From Wyeomyia smithii (Eukaryota; Arthropoda; Insecta; Diptera; Culicidae): a stretch of 64,000 nt of DNA. Shown piece by piece: positions 1 through 11,996 of the stretch. Location: positions 180,971,825 to 181,035,824 of the forward strand of contig NC_073696.1 of the NCBI RefSeq assembly GCF_029784165.1, given 5' to 3'. Made by a program: the position numbers and the translations under genes. The notes beneath the pieces are model-generated. The model searched no databases and had not been told where the DNA came from. It saw only the letters and a list, made by a program, of their open reading frames with translations. The number at the start of each line of letters is the position of its first letter. Position 1 is the stretch's first letter.

Positions 1-2080
1 AGTTTTCCTACTTCTGTTTGGCATTATACGGAGGGAAATAATATGAATACATGTGAAACGGATAATTTCCTCTTTTTCTAACCTTCTACAACAAAAAATG
101 TGTATAATTTCTATTTGTACGCGTATATATTTCAACTGTAGAGGAATTCTGCTATTGAGAAGCTATATGAGAAGCCAGAAGCCCAGAAGTATCCATATAC
201 ACAAACGTACGTTAGGCATGGGATATGTGTCCGTTGTGTGTCGGAAAGTTGGAACCATTCATTGGGACGAAAAGATTTGATAGTGGTGGAGAACGTGTGC
301 GACGCAACGAAGGTATGGGAGTCTCATGCTCCCAATCTGTAGTAAGCTGCAGCGAGGATACTGTGGCGATGGCTGACTGACTGCAACCCCTTCCACCTTT
401 GAAGGTTAAAATCATTCAACACCCACTCCCCAGTCCAATCCGTTTCGAAGCTGATGTCTGGTGGGATGAACCTTTTGCGCGCGTATTCACATTATTAGGT
501 GTACTATACGGAGGTAGAATGGAATAAGCCATGATTTGTAGCATGTGAGCTCAAATTGTTTGTGGAGGAGAGTGGGGGGATGGTTGGAATCTCCTTCCCA
601 CACTCCAAGCCACGACCACACCACAGGGATCCAATTACATGTTTCACGTATCGAAAACACGTCCGTAGCACTATTTGCCAGGATGTCATCGTTTGCTCGC
701 TTCATCTCGAATCACAAACGGCTCTTGTTGGAGGTTTTGCCGTCGGTCGCCTGAAATGATATTATTGTAACCGTATGACCATGGCTGATGGCAGTGAAGT
801 GTAATTATCGATATCATTTGAACCGTTCCCGTATTCCGAGAACATCACAATTGTGGATGTATTTTGAAAACAGCCACATGATATCAAACCAGCAACGGGT
901 CGATTTTTGCCTATGGTTTGGTAAAAGCATAATGTTTACACGCATGTAGCCCATAAAAAAGGATGCTTAACACAATTTGAGGTAGCTTCTGTGTTAAAAT
1001 TACGTTAACCGGAGTTTTTCCGTTTTTACTCTTTATAGCATACATGGAATATACATTTGAATGCCTCGTATGACAATCGGGATCAAAGTGATACACGGCT
1101 CGTTGGGAAATCGAATCCGATATGTTTGAATTCCATCCTGAGTTCATGATAACTAACTACTCATTAATGCCATTCTAACTAAATCTTATTTAAGATACTT
1201 GAATTGAATGTTTTTCAAAGCTTTACTGAATTGGAAACTGATCGTTCAAGTTGTCCAAAGTTAGTATTTCTGAATAAACGATAAAATCCAGTTAATACCT
1301 ACACTTTATAATACAGTATTCACACTGTAGTTTGATGGAATACCTCTTTTCATTATGCTGACGCTTTCATGATTTCACGCTCTTGGAATAATGAACGTTT
1401 CCCGTTTTACTTTAGTAAAGTTTTACGCACTATTAATAACAGTAGTCCCGACGAGAAAATTTTTGATATGTTTGTCATTGGTTAAAATAAAATATAAAAT
1501 TCTAAATCGTTGAAGTATATAACATAGCGTTGAAACATAATATAAAACGAAACGTCTTTTTTTTTAATAAAATAATACTTTTCGATCCCTTTTCTTTAGT
1601 TTGATTTTCTACAATTTTAACATAAAGAAAACCACTGGTTGTGGGCATTTCCTCACAGGATGCAAAAATCGCAATCGACGTCACTCACTTGAACTGAAAC
1701 TGTTTCATCATGTTAATTTTATATCTTGTCATTATAGTTATTATGAGAGTATGAAAATAAACTTATTCTAGTCCGCAAAATAACAAATCCAACAATATGT
1801 GATTTTTATTGTTCAATATTATCCAATCTTGCACATAATTTTCTCCAATCTCGACAATCTTGACCTTTCAAAGGCAACACTAATCTAAATCTGTATCAAC
1901 AAGATTATTATTTCTTCCATAGAATGTTTCAACAATACAATGTTGTAATATAAACTACTATAATTCAGTGCAAAAAGCGTTTAAAAAGCAGAGTTTGGAA
2001 TTTCGTTAAGTTTAATAAAATTTAAGAAGAATCAAGTTTGCTGTGAGGTAATTTTAGTGATTTTTCCGACCATTTTTGAT
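1..2080. other. non-coding sequence, no gene recognised
   Basis: No open reading frame here has a recognisable domain or a convincing exon structure. About 280-900 is less AT-rich than the rest and has overlapping short frames on both strands, none recognisable. From about 1150 onward it is AT-rich. A stretch at 1794-1905 is related to 2361-2455 and is listed separately. Confidence 0.5.
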
Positions 2081-2455
2081 GGGTTTAACTTTAGATATAA
2101 CTTCAGTACTAGTTTGTTTTCCTAATTCTAGATCTTCTAGAAAGAAAAAGAAAAAAAAAGTTGCGGGTTCGAGTCCCATCTGGATGAGGAAAGATTTTTC
2201 TGAATCTAAGTCACACCTTCTGTCCTTGTTCTTTTTTTCGCATTCTCGAAAAATTACATACGTTGCCCGTATCACGACACTTAAAAGCTACAACTGTTTT
2301 ATCTTATCATTGAAAGAAGTGCACTTATTTCAGTCCGATGTTGACAGCGGTAAACTCGACAATATGCGATTGTAATGTACAATTTTATCCAATTTTGTGA
2401 TCAATTTTCTCGCACACGACCTTCCAGAGACAACACTTATTTAAAACATGATGAT
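1794..2455 (+). repeat. diverged direct repeat pair flanking a SINE fragment
   Basis: 1794-1905 and 2361-2455 are similar in the same orientation. Shared words include AATATG-GATT near the start, TTATCCAAT, AATTTTCTC, GACCTT and CAACACT, in the same order. The SINE fragment at 2158-2280 lies between them. This looks like two copies of one old repeat rather than a recent duplication. Confidence 0.4.
2158..2280 (+). mobile_element. 5'-truncated tRNA-related SINE fragment
   Basis: GGGTTCGAGTCCC (about 2165-2177) is a good RNA polymerase III B box / tRNA T-arm motif. It is followed by a SINE-like body ending near CATACGTTGCCCG. The body recurs at about 56097-56170 (shared CACACCTTC, CATTCTCG, ACATACNTTGCCCG), showing a dispersed family. 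No A box is visible upstream, so this copy is truncated. Confidence 0.5.
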
Positions 2456-3155
2456 ACACTTCTTTCATCATCACTTCAGGTTTAGTATTCCAATTGAGGG
2501 TTTCCCACAAAAATCTGTTTCTATCGAAATAATGTCTCTTGATTTTTAGAACCGGTCCTCTTTTTATTTTTGAAGGTTTGTACTAATTTCAAAAAATGTT
2601 GAATAATGAATGTAGAAAGTTGTTCATTATTGAACGAAAAACCATGTGAATCTGTTTTCTTAGTTTGGGACTTTTGAATTTTAAAATGTTAATGCCCGAA
2701 AACATATGAAATTTAGAGCTTTTAAGTTAGTTCTGACATTTTGTAAAACCTAAAGGAAGACTGGTTAGGTCATGGTTTGTAACTGAGTGTGGATGTTCCG
2801 CGAAATAAATAAATTTAAAAAAAAAAATTCTCTAATGAAAAAAAGTACCTATACGGGCTGAAATAAGATTTTGTTTTTTCATTTTTTTAGAACTAGAGTA
2901 TTTTCCAATCATGTTATTAATCCAGGGCTTTTTCAGAATGCTTTCAACTAGAGTGGTTTACCGGTAAAACAAAAACCGGTAAAACCGATATTTTTTTCAA
3001 TACCGAAATACCGGTATTGGAGAGACGAAAAAACCGGTATTTTCGGTATTTTTCTCAAAATGGAAAAAAAACTTCCCACAATATTCATAAATCTTTGATA
3101 GGCTAATGAATGCTTCTCACTAAGGTAGTCGTTACAAATCACATGACGATGTATA

Positions 3156-3789
3156 CAGGGTGTAAGGTAGCTCACTTTTAATCAAATCCTTTGAGGGATA
3201 GAGGACCCTATTTGATGAAGAAAATTCTGCGCATATAGTCAAAATTTAACTACTGCAGAGTTATTCTCTTCTTCTAGTTTTCGGTTATGTTTACCTTTAA
3301 CGAGGTCTATCACAAGAAGTATGATAGCTAGCTCAATTCTGTTGGTTTTCTTGAAAAGCTGAGAAAATTTCGTAATCAATAGTGTCTCAAAAATGTCGAA
3401 TTAGGAAGAACAAGAAGCCTTTAGAAAGGAACAAATATGAAATCAAATGTTTTTGAGAACTTAACAGCAATTTTTCTCTGAAATGTGTGATAAACATGGA
3501 GTTTGTTGTTAACCAAATTAAACATTGGAGTCTACTCTACTAGTTGTTCTCTGACACTAAGTACCTAATTCTTTTAGTTTAGATACTATTTCACATTAAA
3601 AGCAATCAGCCGCGCCTTCGTTTAGTGCGGTAGAATTCACAATTTTCTGCTCGTTTAAGGCAAACATAACCAAAAAGAAATTAGTGAATAACTCTGCAGT
3701 AGTTGACTTTTGACCATATGAGTAGAAGGATTTTTTTCATCAAACATGGTCCTCTAACGCCCCTTGAAGGATTTTAAGTGAGCTCCCTA
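3156..3789. mobile_element. long-TIR MITE nested in the hAT element
   Basis: About 105 bp at each end form an imperfect inverted repeat. Shared words include GAGCTCAC / GTGAGCTC, AGAGGACC / GGTCCTCT, TTTGATGAA and AACTACTGCAGAGTTATTC with its complement. The middle (about 3270-3680) has no coding potential. The target duplication was not resolved. Confidence 0.65.
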
Positions 3790-4345
3790 ATATAATAAAT
3801 ACATTTAGACAGAAGCAACATTATATATATTAATTTTCCCTCACCTATTTACCAATTTTTGTTATCTTTTTGTTTGTTCTGCTCGGATTCAGACAATGTG
3901 TTTGTGTGTATCGATAATATGTCAAAAAACTTCAATAAAGCATTTATTTTTAAGTATAACAGCTTATCTCTTCACACACTCATACTCACAGAGGCAACGC
4001 GTGGGTAGGTTCAAAACCTACCAGTTTAACTACAAATTATGAGGCAGTAATCACAATTATATCAGCGAAAAAACGCAAGACATTATTCATTTTGTGCTAT
4101 TTAAAAGTAAAACTAAAAAAAATATAAATGAATATAAATTTGGATTAGCAATTTATTTTTTGTTGAGACAAAGTGTTATAATCAACCAATAAAGATTTTA
4201 TCCTAAAAATTACTGCTCCTTGAAAAAGTGAAATTTAAATAGCTTTAGCATGGTCAAAGCTTCGTCGCCCGTACCGCAGCGAGCTTTTATTAGCAACTAG
4301 CTGAATGTACCCGGCCTCACTCGTGTACAAGTTTCTGCTTTTTCT

Positions 4346-4401
4346 ATTTCAAATATTTATTTCTATTTCAGTTATTTCAAATATTTATTTCTATTTCAGT
4401 T
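4346..4401 (+). repeat. two-copy 28-bp tandem repeat
   Basis: A 28-bp unit beginning ATTTCAAATATTTATTTC is repeated exactly twice, at 4346-4373 and 4374-4401, within the hAT element. Confidence 0.8.
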
Positions 4402-5370
4402 ACACACTTGTTCATATGCCACATTTTTCGTTTCTCCATTAGAAGCCAAAGTTAATAAAATAAGAATAATAGTAATAAATAATTTGGACGAATTGTTTAA
4501 AGAGCATCGAACAGAATAAAAAAGTATTTACCTTCGATTCATTCGGATTCGTAAAAAGTAAATTCTGGTCTGATCGTGATATCTTTTTTTTTATTTTATT
4601 CATATACTCTACTCAACAGTTTCAAATATTGTTTTTTTTACGAAATTTAATGTTGTTCACTAATTTGAAACTAAGTTTTGCGATGTGAAAGAAAATTTAA
4701 ATAAAAATCTGCATGTTTTTTTTTCGTTATTACATTAGTTTCGAAATTATGTTCTTCGTAATCATATCACTAGATTCATTCATTGGAGTTTTTCAAACAC
4801 TGTTATCCAGTGTTGTATCTGGATCGTATACCACAAGAGATCAAAATAATGGTCGCAGAGGTCCTAATCTTAGAAAAAAATCTGGATCGTAATGAAGCAG
4901 AGGTACTCATAAATGCAAAAACATAATCATGCAGCGACACGTCCATACATAGATGCAACCTGAGACGCTAAGCAAAAAATAAATTTCAAATCCAAATTTA
5001 TGTAGGTAACGTTTTCGGCAATGGCTTACTTCGGCAGGTTTTTGCATAAGACTGCGGCAGAAAACCACTACCGAAGACGTTCGACACCCCATATCTTTAT
5101 TTATTTCTCATCTTTATTTTTAAATAGTACAGGGAAAATGACTTGCGTTTTTTTTCTCGCAGACAATCATCATTACTTTCCCGAACTATGATTTTAAGAA
5201 CTTTGTAGTTGAAAAAGTAGGTTTAAAGACCACGAGTCACCCCTGGTTTGTATTAATCCGAAAGAAATAAAAATACCGGTTTTTAACCGGTTTTATCGGT
5301 TTTTATTTTTATGAATACCGAAATACCGGTTTTTCGAAAAGTCGGTAATACCGACCACCCTACTTTCAAC

Positions 5371-7330
5371 CCGAAAATTATCTGGACTTTGGGTTAGAAA
5401 TTAAACCTCATGTTCGAAAGCGCCTGATAAAAATTGGTTTCAAATAACGATTCAACACAGATTTTATATTTCTATTGTTCTAAATAACGAGCTTTACAAT
5501 CCACCAAGACTGGTTCCGACTATTTGTTTTTAATCGCAAAAAATGCAATGTTATAAAATCAAGCAAAACTTCGAGAATATCACGAACCAAACAGCAACTT
5601 AGTGATCGTGAGCTTAAAGCAATTGTCTTATTTTGCAAATGATTTTGAACGTCCTTTTTGGTTTAGTACACTCAAATTACATAGACTTACTGGTGCTGAG
5701 ACATCAGAAGGTATGTCAAATAAAATTATTACCAACTTTCGACAAAAATCGTTGCAATCCTTAATTGCTACGATAATCTCTCTTTGTAGCCAATAAGTTT
5801 GGTGTAATTTTATTTCCCTTTTCTGACAAGTAGGTTTAAATCCCTACAAATTATAAGTCCTAATTGCGAAAGCAAGCAAATTCATACAGTTGATATTATA
5901 AATTTCTAACAGTATTGAGAAGTTATTTATTTTATAAATTTAGACTTTGAAACTGGCTAAATATTACACGGGAGAATTATGCGCCCACCGATAATATAAG
6001 TATAACCGGATTAATTCGAAAAGGATTAATGATGTGCTTTTTGCATTTAGATGTATCTGAAAAGATTAGAAAAATCTCTTGGTTGGCATTTTCAACATTA
6101 GACTCGTTTGGAGATATATTTTGGCGAATTTATACTTTGCAATCTTCGTTCTGATGAATACATAAGGACTAACTATGTTTTATATTAATTCTGTTACGAT
6201 ATGCAAAATTTGCTTTTAAATATAGAAATAACAATCACTTAAATTTTCACTTATGAAATGAAGGAAACACATATCATTTTTTTGCCATTTGCACGACACA
6301 CGATTGGAAGGACATGTCAACCCAAGTGTATCGCTCCATCCTCCATGTAACGCTAATGGAAATTACGATAAAATCTCTTTTGTTCCTCCACTTAACTAAA
6401 CACCCCAAGATAAATAAATATCGTCTGCAGATGTTCAGGATTGTGAGACGATAAGAAAGAGAGCGCGTTCGAGCAAGTGAGTGAGAAAACTATGAAGCAA
6501 GAAGAATAAGTTTTCTGTATAAATGTGTGTTGATGAATATTATGGTTATTATTATTATTATTTTGTTTTGACAGATGCTTTTTCTTATAAATCAGCTACC
6601 GTTCAATTCATAACTTTAATGATAGCATTATTATTACATTCTTCTTTCCCTGGAGCATTTTGGTGGAGCGTACCACTACTTGGCGTTCGCCATGGTACGA
6701 GTAATTCATCTGCCAAGCCGACCGTGTTTCTCTGTCTAAACCAGCCAGAAAGAAACACGGACGGTAACGGTGGAGAAGGGCATCAATCATTCCTAGGGGA
6801 AGATACCAAAGTGGAAAAGATAAGTATCGTCAATCTGGTTTTCTATCTATCGACTACCGTTTTGTAACGTTTGTATGTGCACTTATAAACTTGCTATGAG
6901 ATCAGCATATTTTATTCAACTTGACAGCTTGAATCACTAGAATATCAAGCTTACATTACGGCTACATTTCCGAACTAGCAGACCATATAATTGCAGGAGA
7001 TAACCCTTTCCATAGAACTATTTTTTCTCGGAAGTAAAAATGCGTATTGGAAAAATTCAAATGTCTATTCTCAAATTTTTGAAACCACCATTCAACATTT
7101 TTATTTATTATTTTTAATTTATTAATCATTATAGCTACCCAACATCGGTACAAATTTGTAATTGGGGCTGTACCCTTCAATATTTTTTTTTTGTTTTATA
7201 CAGAAAACTGTAGCAATTCTGGAGGTTCAACTGAATTTGAAATATTTTTGAATATGCAATGATGACCATGTCAACACTGGTGAACACAGATTTTGCCCTA
7301 AAGATCAAACTGAAAAAAACAACGACTATA
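5371..7330. other. non-coding AT-rich interval with small repeats
   Basis: No supported gene. 5831-5882 (GTAGGTTTAAATCCCTAC followed by AATTGCGAAAGCAA) matches, in inverted orientation, about 63133-63190, so both are pieces of a dispersed repeat. About 6716-6762 holds a short hairpin with arms CCGTGTTTCT and AGAAACACGG. Confidence 0.5.
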
Positions 7331-7332
7331 GC

Positions 7333-7524
7333 TTTTTAATTATTCCTGCGAATTTTGGTGCCCTTTGCAGAGATAACTTTTCCAGAGGCTTAAATGAGTT
7401 TTCGCGTGAGCAAACTTTGGAGCGATGAACCTGACGTGCAATTACTCTGCGGCCTTTTAACGCACTTCTGCATTTACTAGGGGCACCAAAATTCATACGA
7501 ATGGATAATGAAGCTATAATTTTC
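7333..7524. mobile_element. MITE of about 190 bp (TATAGCTT... family)
   Basis: The two ends are inverted copies: TATAGCTTTTTAATTATTCC to AATTTTGGTGCCC at the left, and GGGGCACCAAAATTC to GAAGCTATAA at the right. The interior has no coding potential. A diverged relative lies at about 19503-19660. Confidence 0.65.
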
Positions 7525-7602
7525 TTAGGGTAACTCTTTTGAGCTTTGGGTCACTTTTCACGATCACGTAGATTCCTTGGTTAATGGTCCTGGTTTTAAT
7601 CA

Positions 7603-7957
7603 GGTCCCAAACTATTACACCGTTTGCTGATTCTTATGTAGCAGCTGTAGAGTGTAATTTTCTGAGAAAAATTTGATTTTCAAAAAATGTTTATCGTTGC
7701 CCTTCGATTTTCAAATGAATTGTAAAAAACTGCTCAAGATGTCTTAAATGACATAGCGAACTGTCATTTGAGACATTTCAAGCAGTTTTTTACTCTTCAT
7801 TCAAAAAGAACAATGATAAGCAACATTCTGATTCGGAACTCGACCCAGCGCTATGATCCTACTGACACTGACACTCGAGACCACTTGAGAGAACAATGAT
7901 AAACATTTTTTAAAAATGCGTTACAAAGCTGGCTTTGTAAACGCATTTTAAGGACCC
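7603..7957. mobile_element. MITE family A (GGGTCC ends) carrying a SINE remnant
   Basis: The ends are GGTCCCAAAC (left) and TTAAGGACCC (right). The core is a long inverted repeat built on AAAAACTGCTC...GACATTTCAAGCAGTTTTT, seen again at 30244-30536, 40413-40957, 48750-49061 and in part at 27150-27320 and 21850-21990. A shortened SINE (7819-7891) is inserted and flanked by the direct repeat AACAATGATAA at 7808-7818 and 7892-7902, so the SINE came after the MITE. Confidence 0.65.
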
Positions 7958-8155
7958 AATTTCAGTGTGACTTTTCAAACTACGGATATAGGAGCCAGGT
8001 ATTTCTAGGGGAACATTGACCTTTTCATATGCTGGAAAATCATGATGGCCTAGATTAATTTGAACTATAAACCCGTTTTGCTCTTGGACTTTATTTTGAT
8101 AACCCTGGTAAACCCAGGTTTACCCTAGAGCTCAAAGGTTAACTTAATCCGAAAT

Positions 8156-8818
8156 GTGCGAAACTGTTTTTTAGATTTTTTATTTACCAATTGCACGGAA
8201 GATTTTAGAGTTGACAAAGCAGAATATCCTCTATGGAAAAATGAAAAATTTCATACTGCAATTGAGTACTCGCTAATGATTGATACGAGAGATCACGACC
8301 TTATGATCATGAGCCTGAATATAAATTTTGACTTCACTAAAGCAAATTTTGAACTAATTAATTGTAAATTAACTGACATCGACTGGCAGTTACTTCTAAA
8401 AAATGAAACAGATATGAACAAAGCGGTTGATAATTTTTTATCATCACTGTACGATGTTTTAGACTCAATTGTACCAAAATCAAAAAAGAAAATGGCTAGC
8501 TCAAAAGATCCCATTTGGTTTACCAGAGAAATAAAAAATTCAAAGAATAGGAAACAAAAGCTCATAAAACTTACAAAAACCTAAGGACCAAGGAAATTTA
8601 GACAGATAGTTGAACAAATGTAATGAACTGAATACTAAAATATCTATAGCGTATGAGAATTACAACACAAGGGTAGAAAATAACATTAAATCAGACCCAA
8701 AACAGTTTTTGCAAATTTGCAAACGATAAAATGAAGTCTAATAACTTCCCATCTCGCATGCAATATGAAGACTTTGCCAGTACTGACTCAAAGCAAATCT
8801 GAAGTTTGCGAGTTTTTT
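8156..8818 (+). pseudogene. LINE ORF2 fragment: end of endonuclease and linker
   Basis: The frame opening CFLDFLFTNCTEDF matches the last part of a LINE AP endonuclease domain. It is followed by the linker typical of Jockey/CR1 ORF2 (LTDIDW..LL, VPKSKKK, PIWFTREIKNSKNRKQK), open to 8584. A stop there and later frameshifts follow; pieces such as YENYNTRVENNIKSDPKQF show that the LINE continues up to the insertion at 8819. Non-functional. Confidence 0.65.
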
Positions 8819-11236
8819 TTGAAGTAGAATACTTCTCTCAGGTAGTTCGGCTACATAGGGATGTGAAATGAAAATCAAAAACCGAAAAAAGTGAAAAATA
8901 TGTCCAATTTCAAATGCTCATAAATCGGTTAGTATTCGATGGATTTCCTTCGTTCTTGCAGCAATAGATTGCAAAATCTTCTAAGATTCTTCCCAAAAGA
9001 AGATAATTGTAACTTTATTATTCACACTATTGTACTATTGAAAATAGTCAAGCCTTGTCAAAACGAAAAATTCGACCTCTGATTGGTCGTTATATGATTG
9101 CTTCCCAAGCACGGTCGACAGAATCAGATACCTTGCAATTTTAAACATGCTATTTGGCCTATAAAAGAGCCTGTTTTAGCCGAAGCCGCTCATAATAGTT
9201 CTAGGCAGTGACAACAGCAGTCGTCCACCCTTAGCAGCAGCACTAGCAGCGCAGTGGATACCAGCGATGGCGGAAAGCGGCCACAGCTGTGGCGAAGCAA
9301 TGGATAGCGCACTAGTTGCAGCGGATTCCAGCAACGATAGCAGCTGGGCCAGCTGATGCAGGGACAGTGGATACCAATGGCAGCGTATACGGGCCACAAC
9401 TGTGGCATGCACACTTATTCTCGTTTTAATTGTTCAGTAATTTTTATTACGGTCATGTTCAGTAAATTTGAAAAAATACTGATCATTTTGTAATTTCCTC
9501 AAAAATAACTGATGTCGGTTAAAGTTTTTACCGAATTACCGTTATACAAAAGGCACTTGACGAGCTCAGCAAAAAACATTGCTGACCTTTTCTGTAAACT
9601 AAAGTATGTTTTGCACTTTCCTAAGTTCAGTAAATATTTGACGATCTGTCAGCACCTACCTAGGTGTTGCTGAAAACCCTTCAATTGATTTACTGAACTC
9701 TTGATGTTTGTTACTATACTATTCGGCAATTTTCCTACATCTGTCAAAACGAAACATCAAAAGTCCGTCATTTTGCAAATATTCAAAGAGTTTCGAAGTT
9801 GAGTTTTTAAAGTGTTTCGCGTGTAATTTTCAACAAAAAATTTGGATATCGTACTTTCAAATCTACAAGAAAACGACGTGGAAGTACACGATCTATTCAG
9901 TAAGTTGTTATTTATCAAATATGTACGTATTTGTGTATTTTAGTTGAATGTTTCATATAATGGCACATCCGGAACAATGTTTTCACCCAAGATTCTATCT
10001 ATTACGATTGAGATAATGCAAATCATTCCAGTCAGCATATAGAAATTTTTCCACCACAGGAGAGCAGTTTACTAGAAGCCTGCAATAAAAAGCCAATATT
10101 AATCATTACATTAAACGTACAAGTTTTTACTTGAATATGCTGGGAACACCAGTATAATCGATCCAAACAATCCGAAATACCTTTATAAAATTATTCAACG
10201 GTTGTAATAGCAGCTTTCACAATGGTCGTATTTATTTTTCTCTTTTCGCTGTACGTTTACAGAACGCTCGGTAATTTTTGACGAATCGTCAGGTTTGTAA
10301 ATTTACAAAACGCTCGGTAATTCGTGACGAATAGTCAGCATTGTAAATACCGACTCATGCAGCAATTTTTGATGAACACTTTGTAAATTTTTACTGAGCT
10401 ATCTTCTATGTTTGACGTTTCAGCGGGAATGAAAAAATTACCGAACACTCGTCAAGCAAATGAATTACTGAACAGATTGCTGAGTTCGGTAAAAGAAACT
10501 AAGTGTGTGGATATTTTTTTTCATTACTATTTTAAAGAGATTTTAAATATTAATTCATTCATCTCTTCGTGTGGATATGGATAGCGTATTAGTTGCAGCA
10601 GATTTTTTTTCTTCATATATAATAGTTGCAGCGGATCTCAGCATCGAGAGTGACTGATGCAGTGAGGCACTTTGGTGAAATGCAGTCTCTGTGCGATAGT
10701 GGGCACTAGTAAATGCATTCAATGAAAAGTTGACCCATTTTGACAACACGTGAGCCATCTAGTTTTGAGTGTTAAATCAGCTTTTCACTGTTTATTTTAT
10801 CACAAGGACTACTTTATTCGCACTGTCAGTGATAACGCAAAGATGAAATCGGCATCTTATCTGATACTAAAATGAACAACAAATTGTCCTTTTCAGGATG
10901 AAATAAAAACTTGATTGAAGAGTTAATATTTTCTAATGAGTTAATTCACATTTTTAAATTTGTAAAAGTTATAAATTTTACTTTATCTCCGGGTCTCAGA
11001 ACGTACTGAATTATCTTTTCGTTCAATCATGAGCACGACATCCGAAAAAATTTTATCTCAAAATTTAAAAAATTGTCAAGTCCCAACCACGACAACTTAC
11101 TATATTATTGAAAATGGTCAATCCTTGTTGAAGCGCAAAATTCGATTGATCTGATTAGTCAACGTTTATTTACTAGAAAAAATGACTGACACGCAAGCAG
11201 CCGGGTTATGTTTCTTGTAAAAGTATTCTACTTCAA
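8819..11236. mobile_element. 2.4-kb TIR element (TTGAAGTAGAATACTT) inside the LINE
   Basis: A perfect 16-bp inverted terminal pair, TTGAAGTAGAATACTT at 8819-8834 and its complement at 11221-11236, sits exactly where LINE sequence is interrupted. Inside, two sub-repeats occur twice in direct orientation: A at about 8995-9110 and 11050-11170, and B at about 9290-9370 and 10565-10670. The CACACTTA element (9410-10507) lies between the B copies. No transposase is visible. The target duplication was not identified and the superfamily is unknown. Confidence 0.6.
9410..10507. mobile_element. CACACTTA-ended foldback/MITE element (1.1 kb)
   Basis: Termini CACACTTA (9410-9417) and TAAGTGTG (10500-10507) are flanked by TG on both sides. 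Many copies of (T/A)TTCGGTAA and its complement TTACCGAA are scattered near both ends. It resembles 22528-23442 in termini and sub-terminal words. No coding capacity was seen. Confidence 0.6.
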
Positions 11237-11843
11237 CCTTGCGGTCGTGGCTTTGCACACAACCCTCCTGTTATTTCAAACCGTTTATGAAAAATAGCGA
11301 CGAAGTCAGGGACTGTGAGTCCTTTTGCACTTGCATGAACAAATGAATAACGTACCTGTTAAACAAATAACTGTTCAGGAAATCCTCGCAACACTAAAAG
11401 AACTGGATGCTTCAAAAGGTCCAGGACCAAATGGAATTCCACCCTCACTTATGAAAAATCTTGCTCCTGCTTTCGTAAAACCCTTGTTTTGGCTTTTCAG
11501 TTTATCCCTTACGTCCGGACAATTTCCATCAGTCTGGAAATAATCTTTTCTTATACCGATTTTCAAGTCAGGTAATGGATGTGACATCAAAAATTATCGT
11601 GTCATTGCAATAATATCATGTATTCCCAAACTTTTTGAGGCTATCGTAAACCAAAAAAATATTTAATCAGGTAAAGAATCGCATAACGTGTAACCAACAT
11701 GGTTTTTACAAAGGAAGGTCTACGGCTACCAACTTACTTGAATTTGTTGATTTATCTTTTGCGTCTATGGACAGAGGCAACTTCGTGGAAACTCTATACA
11801 CGTATTTTAGTAGAGCTTTTGACAGAGTAGATATTTCCATGCT
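11237..11843 (+). pseudogene. LINE reverse transcriptase, N-terminal part
   Basis: The frame from 11325 reads the LINE RT N-terminal block (EILATLKELDASKGPGPNGI, then NLAPAFVKPL and a FP..WK motif). After a stop at 11541-11543 the same region continues (SFLIPIFKSG, DIKNYRVIAIISCIPKLFE). Several stops and frameshifts follow. The piece ends VDISML at the TA target of the mariner. Degenerate. Confidence 0.75.
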
Positions 11844-11996
11844 TAAAGGGTGTCCACGATGAAATTGCTACACCATGAAATTGCTCTAACTTTTCAACCG
11901 TTGGGTAGAATTTAATGAAAATTTGGGTGGATTTAGTTCATAGTGCATTATTTACATCCTGCAAGTTTTAAAGTCCTGTGATCAAAACTCGCAGAA

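Larger units (their letters stand above)
2949..5362. mobile_element. hAT-type non-autonomous element (2.4 kb), TSD CTTTCAAC
   Basis: The element starts TAGAGTGGTTTACCGGTAAA and its other end, read inward, starts TAGGGTGGTCGGTATTACCG. It is bounded by a perfect 8-bp target duplication, CTTTCAAC, at 2941-2948 and 5363-5370; TIRs of this type with an 8-bp duplication are diagnostic of hAT. Both ends carry sub-terminal arrays of ACCGGTNTT-type words, a usual place for hAT transposase binding. No transposase remnant was found inside, so it must have been moved in trans. A second inverted-repeat element (3156-3789) is nested within it. Confidence 0.8.

Noticed and set aside
2054..2275. Short minus-strand frame with a poly-Phe tract
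   Set aside because: Reads through an A-rich tract and a SINE fragment.
6523..6867. 114-residue frame
   Set aside because: Opens with a (TTA/TAT)n tract giving poly-Tyr, and has no recognisable domain.
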